A DNA stretch of 64,000 nt, from assembly GCA_903772945.1 (NCBI GenBank), contig CAICTM010000433.1, positions 1 through 64,000 of the forward strand, read 5' to 3'. Position 1 is the first letter of the stretch; each line of letters opens with the position of its first letter. The translations under genes and the position numbers were made by a program. The stretch is from Seminavis robusta (lineage: Eukaryota > Bacillariophyta > Bacillariophyceae > Naviculales > Naviculaceae). The notes under the pieces were generated by a model that had not been told where the DNA came from, did not search any database, and saw only the letters and a list, made by a program, of their open reading frames with translations. Shown here in pieces: positions 21,981 to 32,100 of the stretch.

Positions 21981-22233
21981 AGCAGTGTTTTTGGAACAAC
22001 GTTAGACTTTTTACGCAGGATAAAACTATAGTTTGCATAGAATATGGATGGAATGCCCCTTCATAGCCAGCCAGTTAGTTTTGGAAGTACCGTACTGATG
22101 TGTCAACTCTTCTGGTGGGGGGCGCAGGATCCGAAAACTCTGGCTTCAAGCCGATTTATTCAATCCTTGATCCCGCGTATGACGCCTGGACATATTGGCA
22201 GGTACCTGGCACAGTATGGTGCTGTTGTCGACC

Positions 22234-22782
22234 CTATTGAGATCTAATTTCTATCAGTGCCACAGTCAGGAACGACGCCAAGGCAACCATGGCGGCTTGA
22301 CCCCATGCCTTGTTGGCAGATGATAAGACCTGCTGTTCGAAATAAAAGGAATTGTCCAGTTCTTGTTGGGTCATGTTGGTGGACTCGAGGTGTAGCACGC
22401 AGAAGAACTCATTCTCTCCGTCTTCCACGACACTTCCAAGCCAGACACAGCCCGTGTCACGAAGGCAGTTAGTTCGGTCCTTCTGTCGAAAGCAAATGTT
22501 GTTGTCATCATGAAGCTCCTCTGCCACCAAGCATATTTCTTCTCGATCGGTGTTAGAAGAGCCGAACATTCGAGGAAAGTAGCAGTCGACGTCGGGAAAA
22601 CCATCACACGAAGTCATGCAGTGCCTTTTCTTTTGACTCCAAACACAGTCTGCATCCGACACCAAGCACTCTTCACAGGCTGACGATTCACAAACAGCGT
22701 CTGTCATTTGACATGATACACTCTTCAACCAAAGAAATCCAAATACGACACATATTTCTAGGACAAGTTTGAGGGCGGTCAT
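22234..22782 (-). CDS. Small secreted or membrane-anchored Cys-rich protein
   Basis: Single exon, 182 aa. A clear N-terminal signal sequence (LKLVLEICVVFGFLWLKSVSC) is followed by about 12 Cys residues in a lumenal part, with a CESSACEECLVSDADCVW motif resembling a PSI-type plexin repeat (C-x(n)-C-x2-C...D-C-x-W) and a second CLRDTGCVW. A hydrophobic helix near the C-terminus (QAAMVALASFLTVALI) then a short basic tail suggests a type I membrane protein. I recognise no specific family. The two D/GCVW segments may be a duplicated disulfide module. Function unknown. Confidence 0.65.
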   Translation of the reverse strand: MTALKLVLEICVVFGFLWLKSVSCQMTDAVCESSACEECLVSDADCVWSQKKRHCMTSCDGFPDVDCYFPRMFGSSNTDREEICLVAEELHDDNNICFRQKDRTNCLRDTGCVWLGSVVEDGENEFFCVLHLESTNMTQQELDNSFYFEQQVLSSANKAWGQAAMVALASFLTVALIEIRSQ

Positions 22783-23418
22783 ATCGTTAACTTGATACAG
22801 TACTCTTTACAAAATGGCGTTGCTTGCCTGAAGGCCTGAAGGAATGAGCAATGAGGCAATTCCGTCCAGTCCAAGTGATCACTCCAGCTGTCCCACTTTT
22901 GTGTGAGAAGATGCAGGTCGTCCTACTCGATTGGAACAACCCGAGCTGTAAAAACACATTGGTGCAAATGAGTGACAGGAGAGGGACAGATATTACGGTG
23001 CCTTCTTTGTTCAAGTGGTACTGTACCGTGCTGGAGCGTGGCCTGGATTGGGTCCTGCTCTCAATGTCAGACTGTGCAGTTGAGCCAATAGCTAGTAGTG
23101 CAGTGGTAAGTCGAGGAGTAAGATGAGCCGTATCGCAGACTGGGCCCGTGGCCCGGTTGCAAGCGGTAGATCAAGGAGTTGGGTTGGATAGACAAGGGGG
23201 CTGGTTCCTGTGTTGGGCCTGGTGAGATTCGGGAGTAGCTAGGTCCTGGTTTGGGTCCAGAAGTTTGTTGGCCCAGGATCTTATAGCTAGCTAGAGTTTT
23301 GGATTACCAAGAGCTCACCTGACCTCAAGATGCAATAGTATAGCTGTGGCTAATAATACTTCCTCCTTAGTGTATCTCAAATTCAAAAATGCAACAATTG
23401 TTCCCCCAACCCAAAACT
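22783..23418. other. Intergenic region with GGTCC-type repeat
   Basis: No gene recognised. From about 23,120 to 23,290 there is a G-rich degenerate stretch (GGGCCTGG, TCCTGGTTTGGGTCC) that resembles the reverse complement of the CCTGGACC minisatellite at 5270 and 12,740. Confidence 0.4.
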
Positions 23419-24771
23419 CTACAGCAGATAAGCTGCATTCATGCTGCACCTTCGCTTGGGATTAGCGCTGGCAGCCGAGGTCACAGATGGTCTCTTGTGA
23501 TGATTTCGATTCACAGTTGACATGGGCTTGTTGCAGGCGGCAGCGGCGGCAATCAAGGTATCCATGTCTTGTTGCGAAACGGATACCGTCTTCTGTGGCC
23601 TGCTTTCCTTGCTCGGGAACGACAGATCATGGTCAATGATCTCTTCCAGGCGGGAGCATACAGACTTCATGGTAGGGCGATTCTTGATCTCTTGCGACCA
23701 ACCTTCGCAAATCAGTTCTTGGATGCAAGCTGGCACTTGACTGTCCTTGGGAAACTCTGGTCGTTCGCCTCCTTGACAGACATATCGCCTGTGCATAGCT
23801 TGGTTATTGCATATGTTGGCGTAAGGTACCTCCAAAGTCATCATCTCAAAAACAACAACGGCCCAACTGTAGACATCTGACTTCAGACCGTAAAAGCCAG
23901 TGTTGACCTGCTCAACAGACATGTACCTCAGTGTTCCGGCCATGGACATACGGAAGATTTGATCTTCATCCTTAGCTTCAAAGTACAGGGACTGTGGCAG
24001 TTCACGGCACAGGCCAAAGTCGAAAAGCTGGACCTGGTCAACGCCGTTGAGTCCCCTCTTGAACCCTGTGTTGGCGGGCTTGAAGTCACGTACAATGAGG
24101 CGCCTCTGGTGTAGGTAGTCAATAGCATCGGCCATTTGCAAGGCATAATTGGTCTTTTCTTTCAAGATCAGTGCGTGGTTGATAGAAGAGTCGGCAGCTC
24201 TCCATTGCTCGAGGCGTTCTGCCAAAGTGCTTTCGAGACGATCCATGATGATGAAAGGGCTGGGACCACAGCTAAGACCACGAACCTTGATGATATGTTT
24301 GTGATCAAGAGCAGACAAGAACTTTCCTTCCAAGATAAGGTCAATGGATGCCTTGGTATACTCAGGGAATCTGTTGTTGTTCCTACTTCCGTCCTGAGAT
24401 CGACGACTGCTACCAAGAAAGCCACGGCGTTCGGGTTTCTTCGGTAGCTTGATAACGTACTTGCACGATGACGACACCTTCTTGGCGTTCCAACAACAGG
24501 CAAGGCGGGCATCTTCGGCAATGGGGCTCTGAGAGGCGGGGCCAGATCGCAAGAGCTTGAAACGGGTCACTTCGTACACATCCGAAAAGTTGCCCTGTCC
24601 CAACAGAGAGCCCGTTTGAACCTCGCGTCGCTGAAAGAGAGCAATTTGAGAGGAACCTCTGGAGTTATCACTGTGAAGAAACTCCATTTTCTTGCTCCTC
24701 TTCTCGACCTGTTCGTTGATGACAGAAGCAGTCTGTCGTTCCACGTAGGTTTGAATCCATGTTGGCCTCAT
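23419..24771 (-). CDS. Protein kinase, TKL-like
   Basis: Single exon, 450 aa from the ATG at 24771 (the longer frame starts only at a TTG). Kinase motifs in order: glycine loop LGQGNFSDVY (about 57-66), catalytic Lys in YVIKLPKK (108), helix-C Glu in LEGKFLSALDH (148), catalytic loop VRDFKPAN (227-234, where the usual His is Val and the usual Leu is Phe), DFG at 251-253, and GTLRYMSVEQV (SVE in place of APE). All core catalytic residues (K, E, D, N, DFG) are kept, so it is probably active. ALDHKHIIKVRG and YGLKSDVYSWAVVVFEMMT fit the tyrosine-kinase-like group common in heterokonts. The 50-residue Lys/Ser-rich N-terminus and the C-terminus with AAAAACNKP are likely disordered; KRPSVTS and NPKRR near the end could be a nuclear signal. 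Confidence 0.87.
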   Translation of the reverse strand: MRPTWIQTYVERQTASVINEQVEKRSKKMEFLHSDNSRGSSQIALFQRREVQTGSLLGQGNFSDVYEVTRFKLLRSGPASQSPIAEDARLACCWNAKKVSSSCKYVIKLPKKPERRGFLGSSRRSQDGSRNNNRFPEYTKASIDLILEGKFLSALDHKHIIKVRGLSCGPSPFIIMDRLESTLAERLEQWRAADSSINHALILKEKTNYALQMADAIDYLHQRRLIVRDFKPANTGFKRGLNGVDQVQLFDFGLCRELPQSLYFEAKDEDQIFRMSMAGTLRYMSVEQVNTGFYGLKSDVYSWAVVVFEMMTLEVPYANICNNQAMHRRYVCQGGERPEFPKDSQVPACIQELICEGWSQEIKNRPTMKSVCSRLEEIIDHDLSFPSKESRPQKTVSVSQQDMDTLIAAAAACNKPMSTVNRNHHKRPSVTSAASANPKRRCSMNAAYLL

Positions 24772-26448
24772 GTTTAATTGGTGCTTCAGTTGATTGCTTT
24801 TCGTTGAATTGTGAATTGTGAGGCGAGATGATGGCTGAAAAGCAAACAATCGCTTCAAGCACTTTGCAACTCAGTGTATGACAGGTGAAGGCTCACTTGT
24901 ATTGATATATTGATGTGGCTTGTGGTAGTTTCATCAGTACTGTTTGCGAACTTGCCGCTCCAAGGGTACCGGTACACCGCATGCGATTCAATCATTCGAA
25001 AGACTGCATCAGATCCAGCTCTTCTGCTCTGCTTTCGCACCAAATCCTGCTTTCCCAATGGTGCACAGTGCGCAGGCTCTCATGAAGGGCCTCCTTCCTT
25101 AAGAATCTTAAAATATTGTTCTCCCCCCTTCAGAATAAGATTTATTTGAAGAGGCTCTTTTATTTAAAAATCGCTGTTCGCTGTGCTGGTTTTGCTTGTT
25201 TCTCCAGTCTACGATGAGACAGCTCGAGACATACACACGTCCAATCTTGACCGCACTGTGCATGGCAGCCCTCTGGCTGTACCGAGCTTCTGTGCAGTGC
25301 AGCATCCCAAGCTACATGTAGTGCAAAGCCATTGAATACATGCATCTCTTCGTCCATTCACGGTTGCTGGCCTACTAGTTCGTACCAGCAGTGGGTACAT
25401 GTCGTTTGAGGGAATTCAATCATTGAATCGGGTAAGCCACTAGTAGACTCTAGGAAGCAGCAAGAAAGCCAACTGCTTCCTGCACTTTTGAAACCTCCGT
25501 CGACATCACCCGTAGCCGCCATGAATCATGTCTCTCGAACTCAGTGGCCGACGATCTCGAAGTCGAGGAGGATTTTGATGACACTGGCCACGACTGACTC
25601 GACTCGACTCGAGCATCTATCTGACCCCGCGGCTTTACCCAGTGGCTTGGGCCTGCGGTATCACGCCAGAAACAACTCTGCTTGAGGTGAGTCCACAAAG
25701 GTGTTGCTCGGGCAGAGTGACACCCCTTTGGGTAGCCACTCACTGCAAGGAAGCTGTTGGTACCGGTACCAGCAGCTCTGTTCGTGCTGAAGAATGGCGG
25801 CTACTAGCTAGCTTCAGCAATCCCAAAACCTTCTGAATGATGACCACTGTTTTTGAGGACCGGTGAAAGATACTGGTGGCTGGCTCTTCATTCAACTCAG
25901 GCCAAAACGCGGAGACAGTCACAAGGTGCTTGACAAGTACCTCGATGGAAAGAGAAACAAGGATGCTACATGGACTGTTCGGTGCTGAATGTTTCGTTGG
26001 AATTCCTTTCGGCAACCATATGCTTCCAAAACAATCGTTTTTGAGGAGCAGTGGCATGGTACTTGCAGCATTTCTCACTGTAGTCATGAATGGACCAGTC
26101 TGTTGAGCACCGGTAAAAGATACTTGCTCGCAGCTAGAATGATCAACGCATGGTAGTTGACATGTAATAGCCCAATGCAACCTTTACAATGATAACATTT
26201 TGAAGGTGCTGAATCGCTTCCGATCGATTGTTCCAACCATGAACTAGGATAGATAACTATCAGCCATCTGCAAGAATGATATCACAACGCCTATGACTTG
26301 GCTGAGGCGATCTCAACTCAGTCAAAGAAGGATGAAATCCATTGTCATGACGTTGGTTCGTACTCCTGCAGCCGAATTCAAATGATGTTACTTCGATGCG
26401 TCTTGGGGGGTACTGCGGATTGATTAATCATTCATGGTTTTGCCGCCC
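24772..26448. other. Intergenic region, no gene recognised
   Basis: Open frames at 25,450-25,743 and 25,740-26,180 (minus) show no motif and their codons look random. GGTACCGGTAC palindromes lie near 24,966 and 25,759. Two similar segments, ACCGGTGAAAGATACT near 25,860 and ACCGGTAAAAGATACT near 26,109, hint at a small dispersed repeat. Confidence 0.35.
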
Positions 26449-27393
26449 TCAAGAAGATTCCTCCTTGTTGACTGTAATGTGGAATAGACGGCAGTCCAAA
26501 TCTTTCCCCCACTTGCAGGATGGAATCGATTCGAGTTGATTGGTGATATCTGTGAGGTGAAAGTGAAAGGATGAGGCTTTCTCCAACAGGAGCTTATGAG
26601 ATGCCTCGCACCTCTCCTGCAGACAGAGGTAAATGTTTGTTTTTGGGTGGGACATGTATTTCAGCGTCTTCCACAATGGTTCTACCAGTTTGGGTGTAAA
26701 GACGACATCGGTCCCCACAATAGTATCGTAGGAGTGCGGTATCAGATGCTCGCTCTTGGCCGTGTCTCGTTCATAATTCTCCCAGTCCAAATTTTCGACA
26801 TAGACTGGAGCGCTCTGGCTCCAAATATCTTTGTTGCGTTCTACATTGGTTGCCAGGTGCCCGGTGTCCGTCACAATGGCATGTTCGGTCATGACCACTT
26901 GATCCACAATGTTGTGCGCTGCGAGAACTTGTCCCAGCAAGCCGCACCCAGCGCCCACCTCGAGTGTCTTGCCAAGTGGTCTTCGGTTGGAGCCAGCAAG
27001 TAGATATTGAAGCAGCAGATAGGCAGTTTCCCACACAATCCCTCCTGTATGAGCAGTGGTACCAATGTTCTGCTGCACGACAATCGATGCCTGATCTTGC
27101 TGTTTCTTCTTCCCGCCGTTGGATTCCATATCTATTCGGAATCCCACCATTGGAGAATTGGCCAAATCGAAAAATACATTGGCGACATCCTCCTCATCAC
27201 CATTTTCGGAATTTGACTTGACCTTGGTCATGGCATCCTGAAATATCACAGCAGCATCTTCCATGGAATCCTTTGGAGGGGCATTCGAGGTTGTATGCGT
27301 GTTCTTTCTTCTTTTCTTGCCCTCGGATTCGGTACCGGTACTATCACTAGGATTTTCTTGACGTTGTCGTTTCCTCCTTTTGCCAGTCTTCAT
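26449..27393 (-). CDS. METTL21-type protein methyltransferase (Methyltransf_16)
   Basis: Single exon, 314 aa from the ATG at 27393 (the longer frame starts only at a GTG in front). The first 80 residues are basic and low complexity (KTGKRRKRQRQ, GKKRRK), a probable nuclear signal. The SAM-binding fold is clear: GGIVWETAYLLLQYLL (the family's 'G-x-x-W' block), LEVGAGCGLLGQVLAAH (motif I), VVMTEHA (acidic loop), YDTIVGTDVVFTPKLVEPLWKTL (motif with D-V-V-F where the family has D-x-x-Y), and IYLCLQERCE. Family members methylate lysines of chaperones and elongation factors. Substrate cannot be told from sequence. Confidence 0.82.
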   Translation of the reverse strand: MKTGKRRKRQRQENPSDSTGTESEGKKRRKNTHTTSNAPPKDSMEDAAVIFQDAMTKVKSNSENGDEEDVANVFFDLANSPMVGFRIDMESNGGKKKQQDQASIVVQQNIGTTAHTGGIVWETAYLLLQYLLAGSNRRPLGKTLEVGAGCGLLGQVLAAHNIVDQVVMTEHAIVTDTGHLATNVERNKDIWSQSAPVYVENLDWENYERDTAKSEHLIPHSYDTIVGTDVVFTPKLVEPLWKTLKYMSHPKTNIYLCLQERCEASHKLLLEKASSFHFHLTDITNQLESIPSCKWGKDLDCRLFHITVNKEESS

Positions 27394-27639
27394 TGCACAG
27401 TAAGTATTTGCAAGGATAGTCAACGTTTGTTTTACGCCGCCAGTGTATGAGCTACCGGTCGCTACTAGCCAGATGGATGGATACAATACAGTACCAGGCA
27501 CCTCTTGGACGGAGACTTTGTCATTTGGTGGTTGGCTGTTGGCTATGAGCTAAGAGCTTGGTGTCACCCCAATAATATTATTGCAGCGTGCCACCAGTCA
27601 TGAATGGGATTGAATCACAATGTCCAAAGGATCGTGCGG

Positions 27640-28260
27640 GAGTTGATTCGATTCGAGCGACCAAAGCAACTCTCCAAATGGTGCACACGTCTTGTCTTGT
27701 TGTCTTTGATGGGGGGGTTTAGTCTTTGAAGTCTCCACATGGTACACACGTTAGTCTTTGAAGCAGGGTTCACTAACCATTTGGTTGGGTACCGGTTACT
27801 GGTTACTCAACCAGTAACCAGTTTTGCTAGGGTACCGGTTACTGGTTACTGGTTGAGTAACCAGTTCTGCTAGGGTACCGGTTACCGGTTACTGGTTGAG
27901 TAACCAAATCAAACAACCGGTAACCAAATGGCAATTTGAGTAACCGATTCGGTAACCAAAACGGCAATTTGAGTAACCAATTCGGTAACCGGTTCGGTAA
28001 CCAGTCGACGGGGTACTGGTTACTGGTTACTGGTTGAGTAACCAGTTCTGCTAGGGTACCGGTTACCGGTTACCGGTTGAGTAACCAAATCATTCAACCG
28101 GTAACCAAATGGCAAATAACCGGTAACCGAAAAAACCGGTTAGCGAACCCTGCTTTGAAGTCTCCAAACTCCAAACGGTACACACGCGTGTTGCAAAGTC
28201 TCTTTGATCCGGGGGTTCAGTCTTTGAAGTCTCCAAATGGTCACACGTTCTCTTTGCGCT
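27640..28260. repeat. Tandem AGTCTTTGAAGTCTCC unit, interrupted by a hAT element
   Basis: A unit of roughly 30 bp containing AGTCTTTGAAGTCTCC then a (A)TGGTACACACG tail occurs about four times: a diverged copy ending near 27,690, one at 27,721-27,750, one split by the element at 27,764-28,152, and one near 28,209-28,237. The intact copies show what the interrupted one looked like before insertion. Confidence 0.75.
27764..28152. mobile_element. Non-autonomous hAT-type DNA transposon (MITE)
   Basis: The element is 389 bp. Its ends are inverted repeats of 15 bp: CAGGGTTCACTAACC at 27764-27778 and GGTTAGCGAACCCTG at 28138-28152 (14 of 15 match). It is flanked by the 8 bp direct repeat CTTTGAAG at 27756-27763 and 28153-28160. 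CAGGG ends plus an 8 bp target duplication are the hAT superfamily signature. There is no transposase; the inside is made of GGTTAC/GTAACC words in both orientations, including two copies of a TACCGGTTACTGGTT-type block about 200 bp apart. Adjacent unoccupied copies of the tandem unit confirm the duplication. Confidence 0.88.
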
Positions 28261-28361
28261 CTCAAGTGGTCATCATTGAACGCTCGAATTGTGGTACCGG
28301 TACGCAGGACCGTCGGACGGTTTTCGCTCAGGCTTTAAAAAAGCTGCCACGACTGGTTCGA

Positions 28362-28614
28362 TTAAGGGCATGTTTTAAGGGCATGTTTATTAAGGGCATG
28401 TTTAAGGGCATGTTGCCGATTTAAGGGCATGTTTTAAGGGCATGTTTATTTAAGCGCATGTTTATTCCTGATAAGGGCATGTTCTATGGTGTTTCAATGA
28501 AGGCTTAAGGGCATGTTTTGAGGCATTAAGGGCATGTTTTAAGGGCATGTTTATTTAAGGGCATGTATAAGGGCATGTTGAAGATTTAAGGGCATGTTAA
28601 GGGCATGTTTTAAA
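28362..28614. repeat. AAGGGCATGT short tandem array
   Basis: The word AAGGGCATGT appears 14 times exactly and once as AAGCGCATGT within about 250 bp, usually as TTAAGGGCATGTTT with variable short spacers (0-25 bases). All copies have the same orientation. No terminal repeats are evident. Confidence 0.9.
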
Positions 28615-30511
28615 CGGTCCACAGTCGTGGGAATTTCAAGTTTTTAAAAACAAGATGCCTCCGGTGACGCCAACTACGGAAACAGAAATAGCAAAAAGGC
28701 ATGATAGTGGATTGTGCAACCCTCCCAGCTACTGACATGCTCCCTAGCAGTTTTCCTAGCTCCTCCCCCCGTCCTACTAGTTCCAGCCTCAGTCCTGGTT
28801 GTACCTCCCTGCTGGCCTGAGCCCATCTAGTTAGCCTCATCTTCCCAGTCAGTGACATCTCTATAGCATTTCTCCTGGGCAACTCCTTCCCCAGCTCAAT
28901 GCCAAGTTCCATCACAAATGCCCCTCCTGCTGAGCCTCGGCTATGCAGTTAGCATTACTGCTAGAGCTACCAAGCAACCCTCTTAGCCAGCGGAGGAGTT
29001 GGGTCGGTATGAGGAGTGGAGTTGGGTTACATCTGGCCGGCACTGCGTAATGGTACAGGATGACTTTATATACCGCTGACAGGTGTCAAAATGTGAGCGT
29101 TTTTTACGGTTATATTTCAGTTTCCGGAAATGGGAACCTGGAAGTGGTTATTTCGCGAATCATGCATAGCAATGACTGTCTCACAAAAAGAAAAGATTGA
29201 AGAAAATAAAATGAATTTTACCACCATGGCAACAGTGTTGACCAAATGGCTATTAGCTTTACCAATACACTGATCTGATCAACTCTTTGCTAGCAGTAGC
29301 TCCCCAACACACTCACAGACACTCCCCTTGAAAAGAGTTGATCAAATCCAAGGTTTCCTATGGAGCCTCTAAAAAAAAACCAGGCTTGGATTGCATTTTG
29401 TTGTCATTTTGCCATGCATTTCTCCATGGGAAAAGTGCTCCTGTCCTTACTCTCAGCACTCAATCTGCATTGTAGATCATGGTAGAGGAGTGGGTGGCTT
29501 TGCATGCAGACTGGAGCACCCAATTCAAAGTTTCAAAAGAGAATTGTTGGCTTGATGACCACAAATGGAGCACATTTCCTGTTTGTTGTTGGTCAACCAG
29601 TCATTACAGTAGTAGAGTAGATGCCGCTTGTTCCTTTTGTAGTAGCACTAGGAGAGGCTTCACGGCCGCTACTACTCGTATGGTACCGGTAGAGGTGTCA
29701 TGGTTGGTTGCTCGGTGCAATTGGCTCTGTGATCGCCGAACGGAAGAAGCAGGTTGTTTCCAGTTCTTGCCATTGTCGAGGGGTCGCTTGTTACAATAGT
29801 AGTACTAGTAGTCGCTTGTTCTTGCGGTAGAGGCATCATGGTCGCTCCGATCGCTCAAGAGGAGGTTCATCGTGCAATCGATCCGTCGAACGATCGAACG
29901 GCTGCCGCTTCCGCTTTCGATCCTAAGCAAACAAGAGGAGCCTGTCATGGTGGTGAGTAGTAGCCTTTGTTAAGAGGTAGTAGCCTTTGTTAAGAGGAGT
30001 AGCCGCTGTAAAGAAGAGGAGGAAGCATCATCTTGATAGAGCAAAGATAGAGGTATCGATCGAAATAATGAAAGAGGTGTACTCCCGAGCCGAGTGATGA
30101 GAGTTGTGTTTAAGGTTAAGGCTATATGTCCCTTAAGTCTTTTCACGGAACGTTCCTGGAAGTTCTGGTTCGCATTCGAATGTCGTACCGGGAGCGGGCT
30201 TGCGTTTGTCTTGATAGTTCAGATTCAGCCTGTAATATCTACCTTTACTGTACTCATCATACAGTATGGTACAGTATGGCATGGTACAGAGACTTTAGCC
30301 TGTAACCCTAAAACGAGGACGAACGAACGATTGATTGATTGATTGACACACCAAACAACAAAATCCGCAACAGGCCAACTCCATAGTTGGCGATCCTGAG
30401 TGAAAACCGTCGGACGGTCCAGGAGCACTTGACTTTGTTTTAGGCCCTTCCCACCTCCCACAAACAAAAGGCACACAAAACAAAGAAGACAAAGACAACC
30501 AAGCAAAAACC
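28615..30511. other. Intergenic region, no gene recognised
   Basis: Open frames at 28,610-28,915 (minus) and 29,479-29,799 (plus) lack motifs. A C-rich stretch at 28,730-28,880 resembles the CCTGG-type low-complexity DNA elsewhere. A 20-base direct duplication with GTAGTAGCCTTTGTTAAGAG lies near 29,956-29,996. CATGGTCGCTCCG near 29,837 recurs, inverted, near 42,810 and 42,850. Confidence 0.35.
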
Positions 30512-31805
30512 ATGACAATTTTGATTGTAGGAGCAGGAGCTGCAGGATTGACGGCTGCATATACGCTGCTGCAGGAGGGTGTTACTGACTTTCGCATCTT
30601 GGAAGCCAGTGACCGCATCGGTGGAGCGACGTCTGAAGAAACTAGAAGGCTTTGCCTCTTTCCCAATTGACCTGGGAGGCGAGTGGATCCATGTTGAACC
30701 AAACGTATTGGAAGATATTTCTCAGGATGACAGAATTTTGGACTCCATTGATACAATTCATCACATACCAGAGGAGCATTTGGTGTGGTATGGTCCGACA
30801 GAAGGGTTTGAACCTGACTATTCCATTGATTATGCAAATATTTCGGACTATCTGTTTCAAAACTATACCTGGTTTGACTTCTTCAATGACAACATCGGTG
30901 TGCCAGCTGTGAAAGACTCACTTGTCTTTGATTGTCCCGTTGAGACCATTGACTACTCAGGTGCCACTGATGGAGATGATCCCGCCAAGGCGGTCACTGC
31001 CACTTGCGAGGATGGTACTTCCTTTGAAGGATCTCAAATTATAGTTACAGCTCCAATCCAAATCCTGCAAGATGGCGACATTGAATTCATTCCAGAGCTT
31101 CTGGACAGGTACATCAATGTGATTGACAGGATTCCCTTTCCTGGTGGATACAAGATCTTCCTCAAGTTTGAACAAGCCTTTTATCCAGATATCTTTTCGT
31201 CTGCGCTTGATCCAATTTATCTTTACTTCTACAATGAAGCTTACGGTGAAGACACCGAAACTGAGCATGTCCTGGGTGTTTTTGTGTCGGGAGAATGGGC
31301 TGAGGAATCGGGTCAATGGGATGATGAAACTCTTCTGGACTATGTTGTTGCAATGCTGGATGAGATGTTTGATGGTGAGGCCAGTCAGTACTTGATTGAT
31401 GGTGTGGTGCAAAACTGGGATCGAGAACCCTTCATCCGCGGTACTTACAGTCACTATGACAATACATGGCGCCAGATGGACCGGCTTCGCAACCCAATCA
31501 ATGATGTGCTCTACTTTGCTGGAGAAGCCATTCCTGCTAGTTACACAAACTATGGCAATGGTTATGCTCATGGAGCAGCTCTGTCTGGAAAAGAGACGGC
31601 AGAGCGCATTATGGGTTCCGGTGGAGGTTCCGGTGGAGGATCTGCGACAATGCCTTGGAGTGCTTTTCCCCCTGGAACTAATGGAGTTCTTGATTATATG
31701 GCTCATAGAGTGCATCAATGTGTTCGTACAAGTGATAACATTTGCGATTCTAGTCTAAGAAAGCTGCTGCTAGATAGATTCACTACATGTTGGACAGGGA
31801 TGTAG
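30512..31805 (+). CDS. FAD-dependent amine oxidase (polyamine/monoamine oxidase type), frame-broken near its 5' end
   Basis: The ATG at 30512 opens frame 2: MTILIVGAGAAGLTAAYTLL (GxGxxG FAD-binding motif) to EASDRIGG. The rest, from RLKKLEGFASFPIDLGGEWIH to the stop at 31803-31805, is in frame 3. The break falls in GGTGGA-GCGA-CGTCTG (about 30,617-30,632): four extra bases split the family motif D-R-I-G-G-R. Further blocks: IIVTAPIQILQDGDIEF, FLKFEQAFYPD and the C-terminal FAD site VLYFAGEAIPASYTNYGNGYAHGAALSGKETAERI. A Gly/Ser linker (GSGGGSGGGS) leads to a short Cys-containing tail. Family members oxidise amines or polyamines to aldehydes with H2O2. With the break as read, translation would stop after about 50 residues, so this is a young pseudogene or carries a sequence error. 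Confidence 0.78.
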
Positions 31806-32100
31806 GGGTGTCACCCCTTGCCGACCGTACCAGCAATCTTCTCGGATAACAGCTTCCTTACTCGTGTTGCACTCACGTGTTTGAAAACGACGATCGGCAA
31901 TGATCCCTGTTGTCGGCAATGGCAAGATGGGCTAGGGCAAGTTCGGTCACGGATGAAAGCGATTTGTGTACAAACAACGGTTCTATAGCTTTTTAGTAGG
32001 GAGGCTAATGCAAAAGATGGGCCGACCAAATCCATCGCACCGTCTCACATTTACGCAGTCAACGAACTTATGCACAGTCATTCACTAATACCCCCAGTCA

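Noticed and set aside
25740-26180. 146-codon minus-strand frame
   Set aside because: No family motif, no upstream exon that continues a domain, and it includes dispersed repeat words.
28077-28424. 115-codon open frame over the hAT end and the AAGGGCATGT array
   Set aside because: It runs through a transposon end and two repeat types, with no protein motif.
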